From the NCBI GenBank assembly GCA_034769895.1, contig CM068367.1, positions 711,722,196-711,786,195 on the forward strand: a DNA stretch of 64,000 bases. Direction: 5' to 3'. The translations under genes and the position numbers were made by a program. How positions within the stretch are numbered: position 1 is the first letter of the stretch; each line of letters begins with the position of its first letter. Below the pieces are notes generated by a model. That model was not told the DNA's origin, did not search any database, and saw only the letters and a program-made list of their open reading frames with translations. Below, one piece after another: positions 24,480 through 36,283 of this stretch. This DNA comes from Magicicada septendecula (Eukaryota > Arthropoda > Insecta > Hemiptera > Cicadidae).

Positions 24480-26627
24480 ATGCATACGAGAGGTGTTTCT
24501 AAAAGGATGGCGAAAGACCAAGAAACAGAAGAAGATAGACGGGAGGAAGAAGCGGAAATAGTTACAGACATTGAAAAGGAACAACAGGCGGATGACAAGA
24601 AGGAAGCCAGAGGCGAAAGGGATTTACTAAAACTATGGGAATTAATTAAAGAAGATTCCAAGAAACAGAAGGAAGCCAATAATGAAAATTTTAAACGAAT
24701 GGAGGAAAGATGTGACCAGAATAAAGAGGAAACTAATGAAAATTTTAGGAAACAAAATGAGAACACTAATGAGAGTTTAAGACAAATCAATGAAAAAATA
24801 GACGGTATAAATGAGAATTCAGAAAAGCTGGAAAACAAAATAGGCAATATTAGCGAAAACTCAAAGAAACAAAACGAAATTTTGAGTGAGAATTTAATCA
24901 AACTAATGAATGAGAAGTTTGACAAAAATAAAGAGGAAACTGATGAGAATAACCGGCTGATAAATGAAAGCTTAAACCAAATTAATGAAAGGTTTGACAG
25001 GAACGATGAGAGCTTAAAGCAGATTCAGGAAAATAACAAACAAATAGACGGGAAAATTGAAAACAGTAATAAGGATTTGCGGCAAATTATAAATGAACAA
25101 AACCAAGTGTTGAGGGAAGTCATCAATGAAAGGATTGCAAATGTCAATGAAACACTTAACAAAAGGGTGGATAATTATGAAGAGGAAGTAAGACAGCAAA
25201 TAACTGAAACTAAGGTGGGTCTAGAAAAGACAGATGAAACCATCATACAACTCGCAGTGGAAGTAGAGGCCAAAATTAATCAAGTGGAAAACAATAACAA
25301 AACTAGAATAAAAGAAGTACAAATAGAAACCCAAAGGAAATTGGACGAAGTGCAAATTAATATGGCTGGGAGAATTGAATTAGTTAACAACGAAATAATG
25401 CAAATAAAAACCCAAGTGGATCAAAATAAGGGGACCGTCGAAAATATACAGAATCAGGAATTGATTAATATAAAGGAGTCAATAGAAGTTTTACAAAATC
25501 GACCAATGTATCTGGCACATCACATAGCCCCTGAGCAAAAAGAAAATATCAATTTCAAAATTTATAGAGGAAACCCCATAGAATTTCTAGAGAGAATAGA
25601 TGAATGGTTTAGTAGAATTAAGGTGACCCGATGGAACATAATAAAAAATTTGTTGGATGATTGTTTTAAAAGCATAAATGATAATTGGTGGTCGGCGGTC
25701 CGGAATGAAACGAGTAATTATGAAGAGTTTAAAAAGGCTTTTAGGTCGAAATACTGGTCGGATTCCGTACAGAACAAGATTAGGGACAACATTACCAACG
25801 GTAGATTCAACATTAATCAAGAGCAGTCCCCAACTACCTACTTGTTGGGAAAGGTATGTTTGGCGCATCATTTGGAACCGCGAATACCAGAGGAATGTTT
25901 AGTAAATAAACTATCTTACCATTTCGAAGAAGAAATAGTTCGTGCCAGACGCAGTGGACAAGTGAAGACAGTGGGAGCAATGGAAACCTTGTCGGCCAGC
26001 TACGAAATGGAAGACTATTATCAAAGGTCTCAAATGTCAAACAATAGGAGAGAGGAGCCAAATCAAGAGTCGCGTCAGGGAATGAATAGATATAACAACA
26101 ATAATTATAACCAACGGGTTAATGACCATTTTATGAATAATCGCTACCGCAATAATCAGTACCAAAACAATCATTATAATAACTCTAATAATAACCGATA
26201 CAGCGCAGGCCACAGGAATTTTGATAACGGGAGAGACTATTGGAATAGTAACCGAGGGAACGATGATGGAGGAAATCAAAACAGAAATAGGAGCGTCGAG
26301 AATGATGGAGGAAGCAGGGAACAAAGGAGAGACATACCCTCGGAAAATCAACCAAGTAATGACCAGGGAACCCATATAGCTCGAGTAAACTATATCATGG
26401 CTGATGAGAGGAATAACCAAGAGGACCATCGTGGAAACCGTAAACCTAATCCCGATTCTGGGAATGCTGAGGGAAGGAATAGACGGAACAAAGAAGACAT
26501 AGAACCGTATGTGTATGATCCATACTGCGACGATGCCATTGAAAGATTTACAACTGCTTATAATCTACGGAATCCACCGGAAAACCATATTGGTAGAGCA
26601 GCCCGAACAGTGGCCAATACAAAATAG
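24480..26627 (+). CDS. gag-like protein (second intact copy)
   Basis: This intact 715-codon ORF is nearly identical to 11060-13207. Substitutions seen include Val for Ala after EQNQ, Arg for Gly after IETQ, Glu for Lys after SYHF, and Ser for Leu after METL. Some of these match the split copies instead, which shows that the copies have exchanged variants or were sorted by recombination. Domain layout is as for the first intact copy: N-terminal coiled coil, gag-like core, Asn/Arg-rich tail, no zinc knuckle and no downstream pol. Confidence 0.7.
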   Translation: MHTRGVSKRMAKDQETEEDRREEEAEIVTDIEKEQQADDKKEARGERDLLKLWELIKEDSKKQKEANNENFKRMEERCDQNKEETNENFRKQNENTNESLRQINEKIDGINENSEKLENKIGNISENSKKQNEILSENLIKLMNEKFDKNKEETDENNRLINESLNQINERFDRNDESLKQIQENNKQIDGKIENSNKDLRQIINEQNQVLREVINERIANVNETLNKRVDNYEEEVRQQITETKVGLEKTDETIIQLAVEVEAKINQVENNNKTRIKEVQIETQRKLDEVQINMAGRIELVNNEIMQIKTQVDQNKGTVENIQNQELINIKESIEVLQNRPMYLAHHIAPEQKENINFKIYRGNPIEFLERIDEWFSRIKVTRWNIIKNLLDDCFKSINDNWWSAVRNETSNYEEFKKAFRSKYWSDSVQNKIRDNITNGRFNINQEQSPTTYLLGKVCLAHHLEPRIPEECLVNKLSYHFEEEIVRARRSGQVKTVGAMETLSASYEMEDYYQRSQMSNNRREEPNQESRQGMNRYNNNNYNQRVNDHFMNNRYRNNQYQNNHYNNSNNNRYSAGHRNFDNGRDYWNSNRGNDDGGNQNRNRSVENDGGSREQRRDIPSENQPSNDQGTHIARVNYIMADERNNQEDHRGNRKPNPDSGNAEGRNRRNKEDIEPYVYDPYCDDAIERFTTAYNLRNPPENHIGRAARTVANTK

Positions 26628-27627
26628 TTAAGATGAATTAGTTGGAATCATTTTTAAAAATAAACCAAAAAATTCAAAAATAAGTAAGAACACCTTACTA
26701 TATAATTCAGAAGAAATTATTTTAAACTAATAAACATGAAAGACGAGAAAGAAGGGTTAGAAATAAGTTAAATGAAGGAAGAATATGCCATACAATTTAT
26801 GATAAGGAGGAGATTCAGTGTTTAATTGCAGAAGTAAATGGGAATGAATTAAAAATAGTAAAATACGTATGCTAAAGAATAATTAATTGACAGCACTGAA
26901 CTAAGAAGAATTTAAAATGAATATTGAACAGCTTTAACTAATATACTGGTGAATAATATGATAAATGGAACTACAGAACAACGAGATAAATAATTTAAGA
27001 AAAGTATTAGTATACCTCAGAAATAATAGTAATCATCCCTTGAATACAAGTTTGTAGCAAAGGAGCTACCTTATAGATAATAATTATATGTATTGTGTTG
27101 TGATCGTGCAACGTTTATTTTTTTTCTGGACAGAGATGAAGTTCCTCTGATCTCAGAAGATATAGTTAGGGAAACGGCAGAGTAATGAAAGCCAATAGTG
27201 CCCCTCTGATTCCGTACCAGCTATGATATTAGGGAAATATAGTATTTTAGGGATTATACACCAAGCGAGGTAATTAAATATAAATATAATAAGAAATGAT
27301 GGCGTAATAAGCTAGAAGAAGTTATGAGTTCCAGAGAAAAGGACAGGTCTACAACTGAGGGAGGTACCAGTAGAGAATTAATGACCAGATACACAATGAG
27401 TATCAACACAGTTTTCCGGTGCAATTAAAAGTTTAAAGGATAGAAAGAGAAAATAAACCTCAAAGAACCCATTGAATTGCGGATTAAAACAGAAACAATG
27501 AAAAACTGAAACCATTATAAATTAATAATTTTATTAAATAAATATTCCAAAGTATGAAGAAACTATAAGTTTATTTTAACTAAACTTTATTCAGCCAAAA
27601 TAAACTTCTTTCGGAGGGGGAGTATTA
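26628..27627 (+). repeat. 3' non-coding internal region with polypurine tract
   Basis: Same content as 7503-8502, without a Penelope-like insertion. The exact 13420-bp duplication ends near 26840, where the dimer would restart with a Penelope-bearing unit but does not. Confidence 0.6.
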
Positions 27628-30093
27628 TGTAACGTAACAAAGTTGAGGTTCCCTACGTTACATAAAAACTTTGTCAACGTAGCGAAAAAGAATGTCCAAG
27701 GCATGCCATAATTAAGGTCAAGAGAGCCAATCTCACCCAAACAAAAAAATATATTGACGATACCTAAGTAAGGTTACTAAGTAATAAATTAGTAAAATGT
27801 AGCCAATTATAAAATATGGAGTGATTAGAGTAAGATGTAAACTATAAACACTGTGTCTAGTGAGATGAGTTTACTGTGGATGAGTTCAAATATAATAAAC
27901 TGTTTTATTAATATTTAATGTTTTATAAAGATGTACCTGTTGTTGTGATTTATCATGATATTCAGTTTACATGATATTTATTTTGTATTTTGTATGTAGT
28001 AGGTGTGGAGCCATTACTTTAAGGAAATACTAAGTAATGGGTACTCAGTTCATTCATGTTAAACTTGTATTTAAGTAATTAAATACAAGTGTGTTTATTA
28101 TGTATGGTATCATGTTAAAGGTATTTACTTTAAATAATTAATGAAGATGTCTTAGAAAATATTTGTAAACTTGGCCAGGAAGACAATAATTGTAAATAAA
28201 TTGTCTAGTGGTCATTATAATGATGTTAAAAACCGATGAAGGGTTCTATGATAAACTCAATAATAATAATAAAATGAAATCAGGAATTTAAAATTGTAAT
28301 AATTGGCCATAAGCCAGTAGTGACTCTTTGTACAGTAGGTCAGGTAAGAAAAATTAAATTAAAAACAAAAAAATTATAACATGTGTAATAAAACCAATAG
28401 GCCTAAATTTAGTATTTGTAAAAGGAAATTAATACCTTTTTTAATAAGTCCATTCAGATGAAAATGTATACGGTTTAATAAGGCAGATTAAGTGAAAGTT
28501 TTATGTGATTTAGTGTAATTCCAAGCAGGGAGTATTTTATTAAATAACAGTAGTAATATTTCCTAATTCTGGCTCTAGGATATCAAATATTATCCAATTA
28601 CAGAAAAGTAATGGTTGTTAGGGTAACAGAAATACAAGAAATTTTGTTGATTTCAACATTCAATTGTTATATGCTAATGGGTAAAGTTCAGCAGACAAAT
28701 TAAAAAAAGAGAACCAAATAAAATGAATCAAATTTAAACAAATTAAATGTCTTAAAGAAATCCATTTAAAAAGAACTGAGTAATAACTCCTGAAACTATA
28801 TCTCAGTAAATATAATTCTACATACCCTTAAAGTTCACTGAATTAATAAATACTCATTCAACCTATTTCCAGTAAAAGAATGATGATGAAAATGATTTAC
28901 CAATAAACAAAGATGATCCATAGCAGAAGAAGACAAAATTAATTGAAATATAAATAAAAAAATACACGAAGAACTTTTGTATTGAAGTACTAAACCTCAC
29001 TTTCAATAAACAAACGAAGTCGTAATACTACACCAATTCCATTGGGACCGGCAACTACTAGGATCGTGAAGAAGAACGAAGACCAGAACTGAACTTCTAT
29101 TACACTCCGGGACATCACATCTAAACCTTTATTGAGAATCTGGACGCTGTTTTTGGTCAAGAGTAGCATAACCATTCCGTCTTTACTCCGTTGTAAACAG
29201 ACACGGCCACCTTAAGTATCGTACCCAGTTTGGTAACAAACCTGCTTATATTTAATTTTATATATTAAGAGTTAATAACAATTGTAATACTTAGTAACCT
29301 TAATTTTGCATTACCTGGCCTTACTAATCGTTAAAAGAATTACCTGTACCCTGGGATAAGAGATAAACTGAAAATTATACTTAAATTGTAACATACACCA
29401 CTAGTTCACTAACAAATCGATTCAGTATTGTATGATCGATATTATGATCTAATAACCGAAGAAGACAACTGTTAAAAATTTAAAATAATATAAAATAAAG
29501 AATCCTTCTTGTATGTGACGATGTTCTGTGTTATTGTAGAATAGTTATTGTATTTCGATTAGGGAGTAATTTACAGAGAAAGAAAGTGATAAAAACGTCA
29601 AGTGGAACGACTTAACCTATAAGAACGAGTTAAGTACTAATAACAGCGCTCGTTGCAGACAGCTGGTGAATACGGGAGAATAGAGAACTAACTTATTCTC
29701 CGCGCCACTCTTTTTTCAATTTAAATAATACAGACTGACTAGGGTTGGAGAAAATTACTGAATTATTCACTATAATACCCGTAATATAGCGTTTTTCTCT
29801 GGTAAAACACTTAATAACCACTTAACACAGGTATATGTTCGACATATGAATCATATCAACAACATAATAAATATTTTTTCTTATAAACAGAGTGAATTAG
29901 TAACAAATTGGTTAATTCAACGTGGGCTGAATTAACGATAAACCCGCAACCGTATTACACTCGTAAACGTAATCCATGCTTTATATTACAAATTGGTGAA
30001 CCCAACAGTGGGGCTTTTAAACATCCTCAAATATAGTTAACAAAGTTACATACTCGTATACACTAGAAACGTAATACTTGTAGTTATATTACA
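27628..30093 (+). repeat. LTR-like block 5
   Basis: Same TGTAAC/TTACA block but visibly more diverged from blocks 1-4, with scattered point changes. It shares several changes with blocks 6 and 7 (for example CACTAGTTCAC near 29399), placing it with the right half of the array. Confidence 0.7.
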
Positions 30094-30124
30094 AATTGGC
30101 GCTCAACGAGTGGGCTTTCGTTAA

Positions 30125-33100
30125 GGAGATCGGACACCTTAGAGTTTAAATTTTTTTATTTATGTAATTTAACCTCAAACAACAATTTTAATGTATTTAG
30201 AAGGTTTTTGGGTAGCAAAACTTTGTCCTGCTCGTTTTTCCTTTTCAAAACCCCAAAAAATAGTTTTTTTTTAATTTTTAGTGCTTTTTAAAATTTTTGA
30301 ATAACTTTTTTGTTTTTCAACCAATTTTAATGATTATTTTTTTATTTTGTTTCTTTCATTGTAAATAAACTTTTTGGGTATGGAAACTTTTCATTGGATA
30401 TAAATGAAAAAAGTTATAAGCTGAAGAACGTAAAACAAAAATATTGTAAAATTACAAAAAGTTAACAATTTTTATTTCACTTTTTTTATTGAGTGACAAT
30501 AATGCCTATACCCAAAAACCTTTATACTAGTATGGAGAATAAGTGGTAAAAATTTCAAAGGCCTCTGTCTAATATTTTAGATTTTATTCAAACATTTGTA
30601 ATGAAAAACATGGAAAATTGGAACTTGTGGAAAACGCAGTGTAAAGTAAGGCTTGTAACACTCATTAGGCCTATTTAGAATTCCCCTGCTCCATACATTG
30701 TTCCTTCTTCCACTATTCGCTTCTCTTCCTCTGCAACCTGGGCAGCCTTTACTCTTCTCCTGTACTCTTTGTACTTGCCGTCTTCTCTTGCCTTCCGCAA
30801 TCGCAAGTGATGGGAGTCTTTCTTTTGCGCATAGCGTGACGTGTTCAGTCCCGGCGACACTCCGGCTTTCTTGAGGATATTTGCCATAATGATAAGGTAG
30901 CCTTCATTATACACACTTATGGCTTCACCTACTGCTGCCTCAAGTCTTCTTCTCGCTGAAAAAGTAACTTTGGGACATTTGCTCCAGATAACACTGTGAA
31001 GGGACTCATTTGCATTTTGCGTCTTGCCCAACGAGCAGCGTTTGAGGAGTTGTTCATCAGAAAGCCGCTTATAAATGGGCAACATATGTTTGTATACTTT
31101 TTCATTTATTGGTGTTTTTATGACTTCAGAATGTTTTTTAGGTGCTACATTATTATGCAAGTCTCTTTGGTAAAAACACCAACTGTCACAACCGGACAGG
31201 CATTTATCATGGTATGGTTTGTCATCCGTTGATCGGCAGTGATCCAAAGTGGCATATATTGCTGTTCTGATTTTACCAGTATCATCTAAATTATTTATTA
31301 TGGCATTCCTATAATACTGAGATAGTTTGTCAATAGTTTGAACCTTTAGGCTTCCATGTTTTTTCCCACCAAGTGTCACTTTCGCCTTCTTACAATCTTG
31401 CACAAGATTCCGAAGCCCTTTGCCTAACCGCTTTGCTACATGGTTGACACATTCTTGTTTTTCAATTGTTATATCATCACCATAAACATTTAGTGCACTG
31501 ACATGGTCAAATGACTTTGAGTCACCATCTGATATAACACTTACATATCGAAAACCAAGGCTTTCAGACCGTTTCCACAGTATTTCAGCTACCTCAGTTT
31601 CCATCGCCGGTGAGGAACCTTCATAGTTAGCTTGGCATACAGGCTTGTGACCATCAAACCAAATTTTAAACTGTGGTGAATTTTCATCCACTTCAGTTTT
31701 TTTCTTCTGGCATACTCTGCAGTATTTGGACAACACTACATAATCTATTACCAAGCCAGTAATGACTTCTATTACACAGCCTACTCCGTACTTGGACGTA
31801 AAACCTCTCTTATGCCAAGACCCGTCGTAACTAACACCTATATTTATAGGTTTGGCGTTATCAAATGTCTGTTCAATTTCAGAGTAGGCCTTCTCGACTT
31901 CAACTCTAGCATTTTTTAGACATTCCTCAGCGCATTGTTTTGAAACATCAACTAATGCTTTTACGTGTTTGCCGAAAGCAGACTGTTGTAAGTATGGCAT
32001 ATTCATGCACATAGAAAAAGTTTCTATGGCCATATGTCCTTTCCCAATTGATGCAAAGGTTTTGACTATTCTTCTGTTTACATCAAAAGGATTTTTCCTT
32101 TTACTTTTATTATCATTATGGTTGATCCTTTGGGAAGTTTGGAAACTATTTGTTTCATTGCATGAATTACAATGCACAGAAATTTGCTGTGCAAATCCAA
32201 AGATTTTAGACACTGTTATTTTAGGGTTTATGTCCAAACAATACTTACATGGAAGAGATTCTAAAAACTTAGAGAGAGATGCCACATCTACCAAACAATA
32301 AGTTGGTGCGTCGTCATACGTTTTGGCAAGGGTACTGTAGGAGGCGACAAGTTCGAATCCGGTAGGCCTACTCCTTTTTGCTGGAGTTTCATCCTCACTA
32401 TCCACAGTTTCTTCTACAAAAGGACTAGAACATGTAACACCTTCATTACTAGGGCCAGGTCCAACATTTTCATAACCCATAAGGTTAGGCCTAGGCCTAC
32501 ATTCATTACCGCTAACAATTCTGTCATTCTCTACACTTGCAACACTACTGTCCCACCTTTTTTGCACTTTTTTTCCGACACTGAATAGACCTTTTTAATT
32601 TACTTGCCTTCACCCTACCCATTTTCAAGTCTATAGTTAGTAGGCCTAGTATTTAGGTTAGTCCAAACAAAACAAATTAGTAAAATAGGCTACTTATCAC
32701 TGTCAAATTGCACCAAGCTAACACTCACTAAAACCAATAGTTTCGAATAAAAAAAAGTAATACAATTTACAGAAGTAATAATTGTAATGTACATTAGTCA
32801 CAACAATAACTAAACATAACCAGCTGTAAATACAGAAACAGCTGATCTAATAACAGCTGGTGGGAGGCATCACTTGGAAGTAGGCACCCAACATTATGTT
32901 ACTAAATTACAGTGAATATACATAAATGCAATATACACATTTTATATATAAAATGTGTTTCCAAATGTTGTTTCAAATACTTGTTATACTGTTTGCCACA
33001 TGGTTTTGAAATATTAGAACAATAAACAAACCTTTTTGGGTAAAACTCAAATTTTCTCCAAAAACTATTTTTTTGTATATTGTAAAAAGATTTATTTTTA

Positions 33101-33240
33101 TTTTTTTCTTTAAGAAAAAATAATCAGATTGCCTTACAATTTTACACACATACTCAGGAAAGTGTATAGAACAAAAAAATGTCATTTTTTGAAAATGTAA
33201 AAAAAATAAAAAATACCCCATTTAAAGGTGTCAGATCCCC
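30125..33240 (-). mobile_element. TTAA-flanked DNA transposon (Kolobok/Mutator-like)
   Basis: A 3116-bp insertion lies just after the primer-site-like motif of unit 5. It is flanked by the duplicated target TTAA (30121-30124 and 33241-33244). Its ends form an imperfect 16-bp terminal inverted repeat, GGAGATCGGACACCTT at the left against GGGGATCTGACACCTT read inward from the right (14 of 16 match). It carries one long transposase gene on the minus strand. TTAA target duplications are typical of Kolobok and piggyBac elements; the encoded protein fits Kolobok/Mutator-like DDE enzymes and not piggyBac. No other full copy is in the window. Confidence 0.8.
30675..32622 (-). pseudogene. DDE transposase of the TTAA transposon, nearly intact
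   Basis: A 630-codon frame runs from a GTG at 32567 to the stop at 30675. It shows VSYDGSWHKRGFTSKYG (first catalytic Asp), a CRVCQKKK zinc-like pair, SVISDGDSKSFDHV (second Asp) with ECVNHVAKRLGKGLRN after it, and NANESLHSVIW (Glu), the pattern of Mutator/Kolobok-type transposases. The probable true start is the ATG at 32622-32620; that frame has a short basic N-terminus and is thrown off by one extra base in a run of seven A's (T's on the plus strand, 32568-32574). If so, this is an otherwise complete transposase with a single homopolymer frameshift, which could also be a sequencing error. Confidence 0.75.
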
Positions 33241-33305
33241 TTAAGTAAAAAATCGACTATATCGCTATTACTTAACTGGAGCAGGCAACTATTAGAGGCA
33301 CAGGG

Positions 33306-35269
33306 ATGCATACGAGAGGTGTTTCTAAAAGGATGGCGAAAGACCAAGAAACAGAAGAAGATAGACGGGAGGAAGAAGCAGAAATAGTTACAGACATTGA
33401 AAAGGAACAACAGGCGTGTGACAAGGAGGAAGCCAGAGGTGAAAGGGATTTACTAAAACTATGGGAATTAATTAAAGACGATTCCAAGAAACAGAAGGAA
33501 GCCAATAATGAAAATTTTAAATGAATGGAGGAAAGATTTGACCAGAATAAAGAGGAAACTAATGAAAATTTTAGGAAACAACATGAGAACACTAATGAGA
33601 GTTTAAGACAAATCAATGAAAAAATAGACGGTATAAATGAGAATTCAGAAAAGCTGGAAAACAAAATAGGCAATATTAGCGAAAACTCAAAGAAACAAAA
33701 CGAAATTTTGAGTGAGAATTTAATCAAACTAATGAATGAGAAGTTTGACAAAAATAAAGAGGAAACTGATGAGAATAACCGGCTGATAAATGAAAGCTTA
33801 AACCAAATTAATGAAAGGTTTGACAGGAACGATGAGAGCTTAAAGCAGATTCAGGAAAATAACAAACAAATAGACGGGAAAATTGAAAACAGTAATAAGG
33901 ATTTGCGGCAAATTATAAATGAACAAAACCAAGCGTTGAGGGAAGTCATCAATGAAAGGATTGCAAATGTCAATGAAACACTTAACAAAAGGGTGGATAA
34001 TTATGAAGAGGAAGTAAGACAGCAAATAACTGAAACTAAGGTGGGTCTAGAAAAGACAGATGAAAACATCATACAACTCGCAGTGGAAATAGAGGCCAAA
34101 ATTAATCAAGTGGAAAACAATAACAAAACTAGAATAAAAGAAGTACAATTAGAAACCCAAGGGAAATTGGACGAAGTGCAAATTAATATGGCTGGGAGAA
34201 TTGAATTAGTTAACAACGAAATAACGCAAATAAAAACCCAAGTGGATCAAAATAAGGGGACCGTCGAAAATATACAGAATCAGGAATTGATTAATATAAA
34301 AGAGTCAATAGAAGTTTTACAAAATCGACCAATGTATCTGGCACATCACATAGCCCCTGAGCAAAAAGAAAATATCAATTTCAAAATTTATAGAGGAAAC
34401 CCCATAGAATTTCTAGAGAGAATAGATGAATGGTTTAGTAGAATTAACGTGACCCGATGGAACATAATAAAAAATTTGTTGGATGATTGTTTTAAAAGCA
34501 TAAATGATAATTGGTGGTCAGCGGTCCGGAATGAAACGAGTAATTATGAAGAGTTTAAAAAGGCTTTTAGGTCGAAATACTGGTCGGATTCCGTACAGAA
34601 CATGATTAGGGACAACATTACCAACGGTAGATTCAACATTAATCAAGAGCAGTCCCCAACAACCTACTTGTTGGGAAAGGTGTGTTTGGCGCATCATTTG
34701 GAACCGCGAATACCAGAGGAATGTTTAGTAAATAAACTATCTTACCATTTCGAAGAAGAAATAGTTCGTGCCAGACGCAGTGGACAAGTGAAGACAGTGG
34801 GAGCAGTGGAAACCTTGTTGGCCAGCTACGAAATGGAAGACTATTATCAAAGGTCTCGAATGTCAAACAATAGGAGAGAGGAGCCAAATCAAGAGTCGCG
34901 TCAGGGAATGAATATATATAACAACAATAATTATAACCAACGGGTTAATGACCATTTTATGAATAATCGCTACCGCAATAATCAGTACCAAAACAGTCAT
35001 TATAATAACTCTAATAATAACCGATACAGTGCAGGCCGCAGGAATTTTGGTGGTGGCCGCAAGAGGACCATGGTGGAAACCATAAACGTAATCCCGATTC
35101 TGGGAATGCTGAGGGAAGGAATAGACGGAACGAAGAAGACATAGAACCGTATGTGTATGATCCATACTGCGACGATGCCATTGAAAGATTTACAACTGCT
35201 TATAATCTGCGGAATCCACCGGAAAACCATATTGGTAGAGCAGCCCGAACAGTGGCCAATACAAAATAG
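33306..35269 (+). pseudogene. gag-like gene, copy 5, with a stop and a deletion
   Basis: Compared with the intact copies, codon 73 has changed from CGA to TGA (33522-33524), a single C-to-T change. Translation could restart at the ATG directly after it. Further on, about 194 bases in the Asn/Arg-rich part have been replaced by about 11 unrelated bases near 35048, shifting the frame so that it ends at 35144; the original end lies at 35269. The coiled coil and gag core remain readable between the two lesions. Confidence 0.75.
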
Positions 35270-36283
35270 TTAAGATGAATTAGTTGGAATCATTTTTAAA
35301 AATAAACCAAAAAATTCAAAAATAAGTAAGAACGCCTTACTATATAATTCAGAAGAAATTATTTTAAACTAATAAACATGAAAGACGAGAAAGAAGGGTT
35401 AGAAATGAGTTAAATGAAGGAAGAATATGCCATACAATTTATGATAAGGAGGAGATTCAGTGTTTAATTGCAGAAATAAATGGGAATGAATTAAAAATAG
35501 TAAAATACGTACGCTAAAGAATAATTAATTGACAGCACGGAACTAAGAAGAATTTAAAATGAATATTGAACAGCTTTAACTAATATACTGGTGAATAATA
35601 TGATAAATGGAACTACAGACCAACGAGATAAATAATTTAAGAAAAGTATTAGGATACCTCAGAAATAATAGTAATCATCCCTTGAATACAAGTTTGTAGC
35701 AAAGGAGCTACCTTATAGATAATAATTATATGTATTGTGTTGTGATCGTGCAACGTTTATTTTTTTTTCTGGACAGAGATGAAGTTCCTCTGATCTCAGA
35801 AGATATAGTTAGGGAAACGGCAGAGTAATGGAAGCCAATAGTGCCCCTCTGATTCCGTACCAGCTATGATATTAGGGAAAAATGTTAGGGAAATATATTA
35901 TTTTAGGGATTATACACCAAGCGAGGTAATTAAATATAAATATAATAAGAAATGATGGCATAATAAGCTAGAAGAAGTTATGAGTTCCAGAGAAAAGGAC
36001 AGGTCTACAACTGAGGGAGGTACCAGTAGAGAATTAATGACCAGATACACAATGAGTATCAACACAGTTTTCCAGTGCAATTAAAAGTTTAAAGGATAGA
36101 AAGAGAAAATAAACCCCAAAGAACCCATTGAATTGCGGATTAAAACAGAAACAATGAAAAACTGACACCATTAAAAATTAATAATTTTATTAAATAAATT
36201 TTCCAAAGTATGAAGAAACTATAAGTTTATTTTAATTAAACTTTATTCAGCCAAAATAAACTTCTTTCGGAGGGGGAGTATTA
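35270..36283 (+). repeat. 3' non-coding internal region with polypurine tract
   Basis: Same content as 7503-8502, with a short duplication-like addition around 35880 (a repeated TTAGGGAAA) that is shared with the next unit. No gene visible. Confidence 0.6.
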
